A stretch of 64,000 bases of DNA from Chondrocystis sp. NIES-4102. GTDB lineage: Bacteria > Cyanobacteriota > Cyanobacteriia > Cyanobacteriales > Xenococcaceae. Under the pieces are notes generated by a model. That model worked only from the letters and a program-made list of their open reading frames with translations. It was not told where the DNA came from and did no database searches. Positions 45,426-54,402 of the stretch are shown one piece after another. Where the stretch lies: positions 1,488,001-1,552,000 of the forward strand of contig AP018281.1 of NCBI GenBank assembly GCA_002368355.1, written 5' to 3'. The position numbers and the translations under genes are program-made. How positions within the stretch are numbered: the stretch's first letter is position 1; every line of letters begins with the position of its first letter.

Positions 45426-48005
45426 TTAGTCCATATTCAGAGGATCGACATCGATAGTCATGCTCACATTAGCAGGTAGATATACTCGTAAATTAGACAA
45501 ATCGGGTAATGCTAATGCTGAAAACTTTAAAAGAATCTGCCAGCGATAACGACGGGCAACTCGCATAATACTTGCAGGTGCGGGGCCTAGGATTGTACAG
45601 TCTGAAGTTAATTGATCATTTAAATAGTCACTTAAAGTCATCGCAGCTTGTTCTACTAATTGGGGATCAACACTACTAAGTTTAATCAGGATTAGATTAC
45701 CATAGGGCGGATAGTTTAATTCGGATCGCTGGGTTAATTCAGAATTACTAAAGCTTTGATAATCATGGGTTTTGACTGCTTCAATTACAGGATGATCTGG
45801 GGAATAGGTTTGTACAATAACTTTGCCTGGGATATTACCCCTCCCTGCCCTACCTGCTACCTGGGTTAGGGTTTGGAAAGCTCTCTCTGCTGCTCGATAA
45901 TCACTACGATGTAATAAACCATCGGCAGCAACGATCCCGACAACTGTAACTCCTGCTATATCTAGACCTTTAGTCAGCATCTGAGTCCCAATTAAAATGT
46001 CTGCTTCTTGATTGGTAAAGCGATCGATTAACTGACGATGTGCGCCCTTATTTCTAGTCGTATCGCTATCAAATCTAATTGTCCGCAAGTCTGGAAATAA
46101 TTTACTTAATTCTTGGCTCACTTTCTGAGTGCCACTGCCAAAGAATTTTAAATAGGGTGAACCACATTCAGGACAATTATCTGGTTGAAGACGTGTATGG
46201 TTGCAATAGTGACAACGTAAAAGTTTGGCTGCTCCTTCATGGGCATAATGATAGGAAAGAGATACATCACAATCTGGACATTCAATCACATATCCACAAC
46301 TACGACAGGATACAAAAGTACTGTGTCCCCGTCTAGGAATAAATAGGATTCCCTGTTGTCCTTGAGCTTGCATTTCGGCGATCGCTTGCTGCAAAGATAG
46401 GCTAAAAATTGAGCGATTACCTCGACTTAATTCTTGACGTAGATCAACTATTTGTACCTGGGGTAAAGCACGGGCTGCGATTCTTTCTGGCAGGGAAAGA
46501 TATATTTTTGAGTGTTTATTTTCCTCTGCATCTCTAATGGTTACTAAACTTTCTAAAGACGGTGTTGCTGAACCTAAAATTAAAGGGCAGTTAGCCAACT
46601 CGGCGCGCCATTGAGCAACAGAACGGGCGTGATAGGTAGGCACAGGACGATCTTGCTTGAAACTAGAGTCGTGTTCTTCATCTAGGATAATTAAGCCTAA
46701 ATTTGGTAAAGGTGCAAAAATAGCCGATCGCGTCCCAATAACTACCTGTGGTTCACCCTGAATTGTCTGTCGCCAAGTATCATAACGTTCTCCATCAGCA
46801 AGTTGACTATGATAAACGCAGACTTGCATACCAAAACGAGCGCGAAATCGATCCGTTAGCTGGGGGGTTAAACCTATTTCAGGGACTAAAACTAAAGCGG
46901 ATTTACCTTGATCTAATATTGGCGCGATCGCTTGTAAATAGACTTCGGTTTTACCTGATCCCGTGATTCCATGTAGTAGAATTTGGCTATAACCTGGTTG
47001 AGCATTGATTACTTTTAACGCCTCTGCTTGGGCTTTGTTTAGTTCTTTCGGGCGATCGGCTGTTTGGGCTACCCCTTGTTCTTTACGTAAAATTTCTCTT
47101 TCAGAAAGAATAAGATAGTTTTTCGCTTCTAGCTTTTTGAGGGTTGCTGAGGTGGTGCGACATTTTTGTAAAATATCTTGTAACCATAATTCACCTCCAG
47201 AGTTTTGCAGGATCTGTAATATTTCTCTTTGTCTACTTGTCAGATCGTCTAAAAAACTTTGAGTAACTAAGGTGACGGCGGTTTTTAATTTTGGCTTGGC
47301 GCGTTTTGGTGGTTCGAGGTAATTTTCGATCCAACCTCTTTTACTTAATTCTCTGATGCCTCTATTTGCACCCTTGATTTGATTTTTAAGATAGTTAACA
47401 CTGTAATCACCCTCTGCTTGCTGCTTTAATAGTTTAAGAATTTCTGCTGCATTCTTTGAGCAAAATGTCTCTGCACCTGGGGGAATAGCTGTTATATTTA
47501 ATTTAATTCGACGTTGCGATCGCCCTAATAATCCTGGCGGTAAAGCGACTCTAATCGCATCAATTAAATCACTCTGGTAATAATCTGCAATCTTGCTTAA
47601 TAATTGCCAATAGGTTTCGGGAAAAAATCCTGAAGTAATGATATCTTCAATTGGACGAATTCGATTAATATCTATATTAGTTGGTGGCGAATTTAATAGA
47701 CGAACCGCAATACCTCCAGTTGTCTGCATCCCAAAAGGTACGCTAACTATATCACCTGAATGTACCTCTAGTTCTGGGGGTAAACTATAGGTGTATAATC
47801 CCGAGGACACGTCAGGTCGGTTGTCACGACCTGTATGAGATGTCCGTTGTGCGCCAGGACAATCTACTAGCACCTCAACCCATTGCCCAGAATTTATCAG
47901 ATAGTTACTTTGCGCTTCGGCAACTATATGTTGAGTATTAATTGAGGGTGAAGATAGTTGACTGTAACTAAGTTCAGGCGATTTTTTAGCAGTGTCAGTT
48001 AGCAT
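45426..48005 (-). CDS. priA: Primosomal protein N' (replication restart helicase PriA)
   Basis: An 859-residue superfamily 2 helicase that restarts stalled replication forks. The DEAH/DEXD core has GITGSGKTEVY (Walker A, about 352), LDEEHDSSFK and GSATPSLESL. The zinc-binding region (about 565-620) has CRSCGY, CPDCDVS, CHYCNH and CPECGSPY, giving the eight Cys expected. The C-terminal part includes QVAGRAGRG. Near residues 54-68, after VLVDCPGAQ and before GLYTYSLPPEL, about 15 residues (RTSHTGRDNRPDVSS) look inserted; the DNA there is a hairpin. The frame is intact. Confidence 0.95.
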   Translation of the reverse strand: MLTDTAKKSPELSYSQLSSPSINTQHIVAEAQSNYLINSGQWVEVLVDCPGAQRTSHTGRDNRPDVSSGLYTYSLPPELEVHSGDIVSVPFGMQTTGGIAVRLLNSPPTNIDINRIRPIEDIITSGFFPETYWQLLSKIADYYQSDLIDAIRVALPPGLLGRSQRRIKLNITAIPPGAETFCSKNAAEILKLLKQQAEGDYSVNYLKNQIKGANRGIRELSKRGWIENYLEPPKRAKPKLKTAVTLVTQSFLDDLTSRQREILQILQNSGGELWLQDILQKCRTTSATLKKLEAKNYLILSEREILRKEQGVAQTADRPKELNKAQAEALKVINAQPGYSQILLHGITGSGKTEVYLQAIAPILDQGKSALVLVPEIGLTPQLTDRFRARFGMQVCVYHSQLADGERYDTWRQTIQGEPQVVIGTRSAIFAPLPNLGLIILDEEHDSSFKQDRPVPTYHARSVAQWRAELANCPLILGSATPSLESLVTIRDAEENKHSKIYLSLPERIAARALPQVQIVDLRQELSRGNRSIFSLSLQQAIAEMQAQGQQGILFIPRRGHSTFVSCRSCGYVIECPDCDVSLSYHYAHEGAAKLLRCHYCNHTRLQPDNCPECGSPYLKFFGSGTQKVSQELSKLFPDLRTIRFDSDTTRNKGAHRQLIDRFTNQEADILIGTQMLTKGLDIAGVTVVGIVAADGLLHRSDYRAAERAFQTLTQVAGRAGRGNIPGKVIVQTYSPDHPVIEAVKTHDYQSFSNSELTQRSELNYPPYGNLILIKLSSVDPQLVEQAAMTLSDYLNDQLTSDCTILGPAPASIMRVARRYRWQILLKFSALALPDLSNLRVYLPANVSMTIDVDPLNMD
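47802..47846. repeat. In-frame hairpin insertion within priA
   Basis: A 45-bp segment encodes residues absent from the conserved PriA sequence. It folds as GGACA (47805-47809) with TGTCC (47841-47845) and inside that AGGTCG (47814-47819) with CGACCT (47827-47832). It lies between the codons for PGAQ and GLYTYS, is a multiple of 3 and contains no stop, so the gene stays intact. Confidence 0.6.
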
Positions 48006-48608
48006 TTAAAAGTAATAAATATATGTTTTTGGCGCAAGTGTAAATTTTATATCAACTACTTGTGTAATTTATAACACTATAACTTTTTGTATTTGGCTAT
48101 CATTTCGTTAATAAAAAATTTGATAGGTCATCACTTTATTACATAATCTGATTTTAGGTAAGAAAAATTACATTTTTTATCTAAGTTATGTGAAAAAATA
48201 TGAAGCAAGATTGCTCGCAAGCAAAATTTACAAAGCAAGTGTTGGTGATTGATAAGATAAATATATGAATAAGATAACGCTTTAAAACTGGCTCTCTTTT
48301 GCCCTGGTTGATAAGTTTAATAAATATATAATTTTTTTACAGTCTGTTTAAGCTTATTTTTGGACAAAAAAATGTTAAGAAAAAATGTAATTTTGCATTA
48401 AAAATTCAGAATCATGAGACTTTAATTATTAAACCATTAACTTAGAAAATAAATAAAATTAAATTTTAACTAAAAGTTACATCCTTACATTTTTAAATTC
48501 ACTTCAGTTTACTTACTCAAGGTAGGTAGAGCCAATATCGAGTAGTTTCTTTAGTTAGAGCGGATTAAATTTTCTCAGAATACTTTTAAAAAATCAGGAA
48601 GGAAGCCA
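48006..48608. other. 600-bp intergenic region upstream of the sigma factor gene
   Basis: Divergent promoters for priA and the sigma factor must lie here. The sequence is AT-rich. No coding frame or strong hairpin was seen. A GGAAGG ribosome site lies 8 bases before the sigma factor ATG. Confidence 0.5.
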
Positions 48609-49703
48609 ATGACTACAGTGAAGTTAACAGGAAACGATAATTACGATGTAGACATTTCCCTCAGCGATAGTGAAGATTTCAAATTAGTTGATGCAGAATA
48701 TTCTGAGCAAGAAGAAGGTGGTTTACAAACTGCAAGTCGGCGTAGATTACCTTTAGAAGATAATATTGGGGCTTTTTTTAAGGAAATGGCTCGTTATCCT
48801 CTCCTAACCGCAGAAGAAGAGGTGACTTTAGCTAACGATGTTAAATTGATGTTGCAGGTGGAAATAAAAAGACAGCAACTAGCAGCAGAAAAACAGCATC
48901 CACCAACCAAAGCTGAATTAGCAACAGCAATGGGGTTAGAATCGGAACGCAAATTAGACTTACTATTGTATCGTGGTAAAGTAGCCAAGCGTAAAATGAT
49001 CCGCTCTAATCTACGCCTAGTAGTTTCGATCGCTAAACGTTATTTAAATCGCGGTGTACCATTTCTAGACTTGATTCAAGAAGGAGCGATCGGGTTAAAT
49101 AGAGCTACAGAAAAATTTGACCCCAATAAAGGATATAAATTCTCTACCTATGCCTATTGGTGGATTCGTCAAGCGATCACCCGTACCATTGCTAATGATG
49201 CTCGTACTATCCGTCTACCGATTCATATAGTAGAAAAACTCAACAAACTAAAAAAAGCCCAACGCCAGCTAAAACAACAATTACAGCGTAATCCTAGTGA
49301 ATTAGAGTTAGCTAAGGAATTAAATATACCCCCAGCGCAGTTATGCCACTTATTAGAATTGCGTCGTCAGTCTTTATCTTTAAATCATCGTGTTGGCAAA
49401 GCAGAAGATACGGAGTTAGTAGATTTACTCGAAGATAGTGAATTGCAACTACCCGAAGAAAGAATGAATGAAGCAATGATGCGTCAGGAAATTACTGATG
49501 TTTTAGATGATGTGCTGACTCAGCGCGAAAAAGATGTAATTTGTTTACGTTATGGATTATCCACTAGTCAATCCTATACCTTAGAAGAAGTAGGGGGAAT
49601 GTTTAGCCTCTCACGGGAAAGAGTCAGACAAATCCAAAGTAAAGCCATGCGAAAACTACGTCGCCCCCAGGTTGCTCGTCGTCTTAAAGGTTGGTTAAAT
49701 TAA
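48609..49703 (+). CDS. RNA polymerase sigma factor, group 2 sigma-70 family
   Basis: A 364-residue sigma factor without region 1.1. Region 1.2 reads DNIGAFFKEMARYPLLTAEEEV; region 2 has RSNLRLVVSIAKRYLNRGVPFLDLIQEGAIGLNRA and the YKFSTYAYWWIRQAI core; region 3 follows from TRTIANDARTIRLP; region 4.2 is YTLEEVGGMFSLSRERVRQIQSKAMRKLR. The length and lack of the large N-terminal region put it among cyanobacterial non-essential group 2 factors (SigB to SigE). SigC is a guess from the C-terminal end only. It likely responds to stress or nutrient state. Confidence 0.92.
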   Translation: MTTVKLTGNDNYDVDISLSDSEDFKLVDAEYSEQEEGGLQTASRRRLPLEDNIGAFFKEMARYPLLTAEEEVTLANDVKLMLQVEIKRQQLAAEKQHPPTKAELATAMGLESERKLDLLLYRGKVAKRKMIRSNLRLVVSIAKRYLNRGVPFLDLIQEGAIGLNRATEKFDPNKGYKFSTYAYWWIRQAITRTIANDARTIRLPIHIVEKLNKLKKAQRQLKQQLQRNPSELELAKELNIPPAQLCHLLELRRQSLSLNHRVGKAEDTELVDLLEDSELQLPEERMNEAMMRQEITDVLDDVLTQREKDVICLRYGLSTSQSYTLEEVGGMFSLSRERVRQIQSKAMRKLRRPQVARRLKGWLN

Positions 49704-49721
49704 AGATGAATGTGGCAGAAA

Positions 49722-50414
49722 TTAGGGACAGATATCAGGGGTACAAGAAACTTCAATAGCTGCGATCGCTGCTGCCTCACGATACTTATGTGTAGTATAA
49801 TTACTACCAGGATAAGGTGGATAAATACCTGAATAACCTAAGCCATCTGAGATTTCTTTAGAATAAGAAGCTCTAAATTTAATATTGCTTATGTTTTGCT
49901 CATTAAAGGTAATATATTCCCGTGATTCGCCTGCGGTATTGTAGGCTAAAACAGCATCACCATAGATTTCTTCCGCCTCTTTAATACTCATACCAGGTTT
50001 AACACCTTCTTGTGTTTGATAATTCTGATTATCAGTCATTAAATGGGTGATAAAATCATAATCGCTTGGGGTTAGGCGAGCGGGATCTAAAGTACTACCT
50101 GCAACATAGAGAATATAATATTGCACTATACCTTTGTTGGTAACAGCGATCGCACTACTGTCTACCATAAATGGCGATATAAGCTCAAATTGGGTATCTT
50201 TGTGGGAGATTTGCTTTAATTCACCTAGGGTCATACCTAATTTTGCTTTGCCTATACCATTAGTTGAGATCAGAAATTGTTTAGATCTAGGGGTTTTTGT
50301 GCTTACTTGTTCGATATTAGAATTAGAACTTGTCTTGATATAATTTTGAGATTGGGAATCAATCTTTTGGCAAGCTGCCAGTAATAATATACTCAATAAA
50401 ATAATTCTTCTCAT
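49722..50414 (-). CDS. Secreted lipoprotein of unknown function
   Basis: A 230-residue protein with a lipobox (MRRIILLSILLLAACQK, Cys15). After a Ser/Asn linker (about 18-45) comes a globular part with STNGIGKAKLGMTLGELKQIS and PGMSIKEAEEIYGDAVLAY, two copies of a 'GMTLxEL/GMSIxEA' pattern typical of small repeated domains in bacterial periplasmic proteins. The C-terminal end has a Cys pair (VSCTPDICP). It is convergent with the sigma factor, with 18 bp between stops. Confidence 0.7.
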   Translation of the reverse strand: MRRIILLSILLLAACQKIDSQSQNYIKTSSNSNIEQVSTKTPRSKQFLISTNGIGKAKLGMTLGELKQISHKDTQFELISPFMVDSSAIAVTNKGIVQYYILYVAGSTLDPARLTPSDYDFITHLMTDNQNYQTQEGVKPGMSIKEAEEIYGDAVLAYNTAGESREYITFNEQNISNIKFRASYSKEISDGLGYSGIYPPYPGSNYTTHKYREAAAIAAIEVSCTPDICP

Positions 50415-50653
50415 GTAAACTCGTTTTTACCTAAATAATTACTAAGTTTTTCTTTCTGTGTTTAGGTCATAATTTTTAATATTGCCCAAAAGCAACAAAA
50501 TAACGTTTTGCTTGATATCTTTCGTTTATATTGATATAGATGCAGAAAAATAAAATTTGTGCGATGCAGCAAGAGAAATTAAATAAATTATTTAAATGTT
50601 GGCTACAAATAGAGCGGTTTTTAGGTAGTAAGTAATCCCACAAGGGGACAATG

Positions 50654-50677
50654 TAGGTAATAGGTAATAGGTAATAG
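50654..50677. repeat. STRR heptamer array TAGGTAA
   Basis: Three perfect direct copies of TAGGTAA and a partial fourth (TAG). Such degenerate heptamer arrays are typical of cyanobacterial intergenic DNA (short tandemly repeated repetitive sequences). Confidence 0.8.
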
Positions 50678-50683
50678 ATTTTT

Positions 50684-50718
50684 CCAGACTCCAGACTCCA
50701 GACTCCACACTCCAGACT
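50684..50718. repeat. STRR heptamer array CCAGACT
   Basis: Five tandem heptamers: CCAGACT three times, CCACACT, then CCAGACT. A second STRR family immediately follows the TAGGTAA array, close to the IS element. Confidence 0.85.
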
Positions 50719-50952
50719 CCTTATAAATTCGTAGTATTCTTTTTTGTATTTCAGATTAAATAAATAATGAAAGCAGAAACTAGAATTTAATTATTAATTT
50801 GACCTACAAATCCGTTGTACATTCACTTGGGACAAAGGCAATCTATCCCACTCCTCAATCTCTAGATGTCTATTATGATTATTTAGAGAACACCTAAAAT
50901 CTAGTTTACAACCTCTTGGTATATGCTTACTTAATGGTGACTTCTCCAGACG

Positions 50953-52338
50953 TTAACTCTTCGAGTATAACGCTGGCTTCTCCAAACCTCGGAGGGTAGA
51001 GAGAACTTCCTTTAAGGTACTATTAGTAGTAGATGCAATCACTACTGGATTCCCTTTACAGCGTTTTATAGTGGGGAACAAGTCCAGCCCCACTCTCTTG
51101 ACATTGATAGAGGCTGAAACGTCTCTATCAATCAAAAGGTTTAATTCTTCATCCCAATACTCCCGAATACCGCAATCAGTAAAGACAAACTCATCTTTGT
51201 ACGGCAACAACATTGAGGTGTATTGTGGATTTACAGGTATTACCAAAGCCCCAGCTTTTTCAGCTTTGAACTTCAGTATGTTGAAAAACTGACCAAAAGC
51301 AGCATCAGCCCAAGACTTATTTAATCCTGATTTCGCCGACTGCCCATTAGGTAAAAATTTACCATTAGTATCAGTTTTTGCTTTATTCCTTCGACTCAAC
51401 CCAACAAGATTGAGCTTTTCATGAAAGAAAACTTTTTTGCCCGTTTTCAGTAGCGCGTGGGCAGTATTGTAAGCGTGATCTTTTCTAGCTCTAGCTATTG
51501 AGGAGTGAAGTTTTGCTTCCCGTTTTGCTAGTTTTCGTCTTGATTTACTACCTTTCTTTTTGGTAGATTTGCGTTTTGATACCTTGGCTAGCTTGTCTCG
51601 TGAGGAGCGAAAAGACTTAAGGCTAGGCAATTTAACACCTTCGCTGGTAGCCAGATAATCATCTTCATGCAGTACTGCATCCATCCCCAAGGAATTATTC
51701 CAACTGGGAGTAATATTTGATTTGAAGTCAGGTACAGAATCATCTTGAAGCCGTAGATTAATATACCATCCGTCACTTTTTTTGATTATCTGTGCTTGCT
51801 TTAATACTGCACCATTAGGCAGTGGACGATGATGGCGCACATTGATTATGCCAATTTTAGGTAATGATAAATAAAGCCATTTGCCTCCAACAGAACAAGA
51901 ATGTAGTTTGAAGGAGTCAAACACTATTGACCTAAAACGAGCAGTGTTTTTATATCTTGGTTTTCCACTACGCTTTCCTTTTGAATCACCAGCAATGAAC
52001 CGCTCAAAAGCTAGTTTGACTCTTTTGCACACCTCTTGTAGTGTTTGAGATGGCACAGAGTTAAAATCTAGCAATTCACCACTCCAGCCTACAATAACCA
52101 AATCTTGTTTGATTACGGGTAACTGCTTTTTCTGTCCGTAAAACTCAGGTTTGTCCTTGAGTTCAGGCAAATGACATACCAAAAGACATCTATCAATGTA
52201 GCTACGATTTTGTTCCCACCAGTCAAACCGCTCGCCAAGCTGTCGATTATACCAATACTGACAAATCCGAAGCCAGTCATTGAGTACTAGCTTGTGTTCT
52301 GTAGTGGGCTTTAGTCGGTACTGATAATTGTAAATCAA
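50953..52338 (-). CDS. tnpB: TnpB, RNA-guided RuvC-like nuclease of the IS element
   Basis: A 461-residue TnpB. The N-terminal part reads YNYQYRLKPTTEHKLVLNDWL, as in the family. The RuvC triad is visible as GMDAVLHEDDYLATSEG (Asp at about 218), FFHEKLNLVGL (Glu at about 308) and DRDVSASINV (Asp at about 404), so it looks catalytic. The usual zinc finger (two CxxC pairs before DRD) is missing; only a single Cys in FTDCGIREYW remains. TnpB uses a transposon-end RNA to cut the empty donor site and keep the element. The stop is at 50953. Confidence 0.88.
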   Translation of the reverse strand: MIYNYQYRLKPTTEHKLVLNDWLRICQYWYNRQLGERFDWWEQNRSYIDRCLLVCHLPELKDKPEFYGQKKQLPVIKQDLVIVGWSGELLDFNSVPSQTLQEVCKRVKLAFERFIAGDSKGKRSGKPRYKNTARFRSIVFDSFKLHSCSVGGKWLYLSLPKIGIINVRHHRPLPNGAVLKQAQIIKKSDGWYINLRLQDDSVPDFKSNITPSWNNSLGMDAVLHEDDYLATSEGVKLPSLKSFRSSRDKLAKVSKRKSTKKKGSKSRRKLAKREAKLHSSIARARKDHAYNTAHALLKTGKKVFFHEKLNLVGLSRRNKAKTDTNGKFLPNGQSAKSGLNKSWADAAFGQFFNILKFKAEKAGALVIPVNPQYTSMLLPYKDEFVFTDCGIREYWDEELNLLIDRDVSASINVKRVGLDLFPTIKRCKGNPVVIASTTNSTLKEVLSTLRGLEKPALYSKS

Positions 52339-52384
52339 AGTCAGCGTTGTTATAATTGGATACAGTTATTGTAGCACAAGAAGA

Positions 52385-52795
52385 ATGAGGAATGATTTTG
52401 TTTCTAGTGCCAGGTCTGTATCTGATTTAAAAGCTCATTTAGTTTTGACAACCAAGTATAGAAAAAAGGTTTTAACTGGCGAAATGATTAGCAGATTGAG
52501 AGACGTGATAACTGAATTGTGTGAAAAATGGGATTGCAAAGTGATTGAGTTCAATGGAGAAGACAATCATATACATTTGTTATTTCAGTACTACCCACAA
52601 ATGGAACTACCCAAATTCATAGGCAATATTAAATCAGTTACCAGCAGGAGATTGAGACAAGAATTTCCAGAAGAAATAAACAAAATTTATTGGAAAAAAG
52701 TATTTTGGAATGAGTCTTACTTTATAGCTTCTTGTGGTGGAGTTACAATATCTGTATTAAAAAATTATATCGAGAATCAAAATACGCCAAGCTAG
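52385..52795 (+). CDS. tnpA: IS200-type Y1 transposase TnpA
   Basis: A 136-residue HUH single-strand transposase. The HxH motif is NHIHLLFQYYPQ (about residues 62-64), and the catalytic Tyr is in VLKNYIENQ (about 127). KAHLVLTTKYRKKVL near the start is typical. It is divergent from tnpB with a 46-bp gap, as in IS605/IS608. The gene appears full length. Confidence 0.93.
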   Translation: MRNDFVSSARSVSDLKAHLVLTTKYRKKVLTGEMISRLRDVITELCEKWDCKVIEFNGEDNHIHLLFQYYPQMELPKFIGNIKSVTSRRLRQEFPEEINKIYWKKVFWNESYFIASCGGVTISVLKNYIENQNTPS

Positions 52796-52802
52796 ACCCA
52801 GC

Positions 52803-52855
52803 CCACGATTCATCCAGACATTCGGCTGCGCCAGAATGCTGGGCTTCTCGTGGTT
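52803..52855. repeat. Subterminal hairpin of the IS element (tnpA side)
   Basis: Outer arms CCACGA and TCGTGG enclose CCAGACATTC and GAATGCTGG, an imperfect stem with a bulged base. Y1 transposases bind such hairpins at the left end of IS200/IS605 elements. It starts less than 15 bases after the tnpA stop. Confidence 0.6.
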
Positions 52856-52984
52856 TGGCTAAATAAGAAAATATCAAACAAAGCGAGACAAAAATTACCC
52901 TACACTTGATTGAATCGAAAGGCAGAATAATTTTTAACTATTGTGTCAAGATGTTCTAAATAGCATATTGACGGAGTTATTACC

Positions 52985-53563
52985 GTGATTGATCATCAAA
53001 TAGTTTATCCCAATACTCAACAATCACAACAACAGGATAACTATCATGGAATTCAAATAGCAGATCCCTATCGCTGGCTAGAAAATCCAGATTCGCCAGA
53101 TACTAAAGACTGGATCAATGAGCAAAATAAAATTACCACAGAGTATTTATCAGCGATCGCCAGTAAAAATAAAATTGAGCAGCGTTTAACTCAACTCTGG
53201 GACTATGAAAAGTATAGTAGCCCTTTTAAGCGCGGACAACGTTATTTTTATTTTAAAAATGATGGGTTGCAAAACCAAAGTGTTTTATACACCCTCAACT
53301 CTTTAGAAGCCGAAGCAGAAGTTTTACTAGATCCTAATTTACTCTCAGCAGATGGCACAATTGCCTTATCGGGATTATCTATTAGTGATGATGGTAATTG
53401 GTTAGCCTATGGTTTATCCACCGCAGGGTCAGATTGGGTAGAATATCGGGTGAGGGATATTAACACTAAGGAAGATTGTGTAGATCATTTACGTTGGATT
53501 AAATTTTCAGGGGCTGCTTGGACAAAAGATCATCAGGGGTTTTTCTATAGTCGTTATGACGAG
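52985..53563 (+). pseudogene. Prolyl oligopeptidase, exon 1 of 3 (gene interrupted by group II introns)
   Basis: First 193 codons of an S9 prolyl oligopeptidase, GTG start with GGAG 8 bases upstream. It contains IVYPNTQQSQQQDNYHGI, IADPYRWLENPDS and the beginning of the seven-bladed propeller (GLSISDDGNWLAYGLS). It ends at FFYSRYDE, where the group II intron begins (GTGCG at 53564). The next coding base is 56228, and joining 53563 to 56228 keeps the frame (RYDE then PNQQTKLEDVNYYQ, as the family reads). The total joined length of 689 residues is normal. Confidence 0.9.
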
Positions 53564-53920
53564 GTGCGACTTGTTTAGTTCAAAAGTACTACAAAGTACG
53601 TGGAACTAGCTTGGTTTTCGGATAAAGGTTAACTAATGTTAAGAAATTAATAAAACTTAACCATCCTATTTAGAACCATGACAACTAAATAATCTGTATA
53701 GGTGAGGATGACCTGTCACAAGGATGCTAAATATTAATAAAAGCATAAACATCCAAGCCCTATTCCCTCGGTGTTGGGGGTAAAAGCGTAACCCTTACGG
53801 TAGAGAGTGGTCTTCAATCCGTAGAGCAGGGTTAAACGGAGTACTAACTGGTAGTCTGAACTGGTTAGCTTCTAGCAAGAAATCTATGTGTAGAGCGTAC
53901 GCTCAAAGTATCAAAACTAT

Positions 53921-54186
53921 CGTCAAACGAAAACAGCTAAATCAGGACTGACAAGCTGTAGCCAAAATGGCAAAACTACAAAAATATCTTCGGAGTCTCG
54001 TCCCCGAAGACACAACACTATAAGTAGTCGGTAGAGAGATAAGTCATAAACATCGTCAACCCAAAACAGCCAAATCAGATCTGACAGGCTATAACCAAAA
54101 GGTAAAATGACATAAGGTAACTACGAAATCCGACAGTTCGTAGCACAACACTAACCGTCATCGGTGTACAGACGCACACTAAGGAT
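53921..54186 (+). repeat. Tandem 133-nt duplication inside the first group II intron
   Basis: Two imperfect direct copies start at 53921 (CGTCAAACGAAAACAGC...) and 54054 (CGTCAACCCAAAACAGC...), each with an AAATCAG..CTGACA and an ACACAACACTA motif. It lies in the 5' part of the intron (domain I). A similar duplication with a period of about 129 nt is in the second intron. Confidence 0.75.
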
Positions 54187-54402
54187 TCTTATCAACAGAT
54201 TATTTGGAACAAGGAAATCCCTTGTAAGCTCTTATTAGAATGTCGAATCTAATAAGTAGTCAACCAAGATGTAATATCTCCACTCTAAGGAGGCTTACAG
54301 GGGCGAAGGATTGAGGACAAAGGCAAAGTCTACTTGTAATGAGTAGAATATCCCCACATCCTCACTGTTTTCTGGATTGTAAAAGAGTAAGTAGCAGATA
54401 AT

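Larger units (their letters stand above)
50415..50952. other. 540-bp non-coding region with repeats and the IS element end
   Basis: It contains two heptamer tandem arrays (50654-50718, listed separately), and from about 50.84 kb probably the right end of the IS200/IS605-type element. In such elements the guide RNA (omega RNA) of TnpB is encoded next to the tnpB stop, here immediately before 50953 on the minus strand. I could not define its ends. Confidence 0.4.
50840..52870. mobile_element. IS200/IS605-family element with divergent tnpA and tnpB
   Basis: A two-gene element: a Y1 transposase (52385-52795, plus) and a TnpB nuclease (50953-52338, minus) with 46 bp between starts. The tnpA side ends in an imperfect hairpin, CCACGA...TCGTGG, enclosing CCAGACATTC...GAATGCTGG (about 52803-52855), as expected of the left end. 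The right end near 50.84 kb is not resolved; the limits are approximate. Confidence 0.6.
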
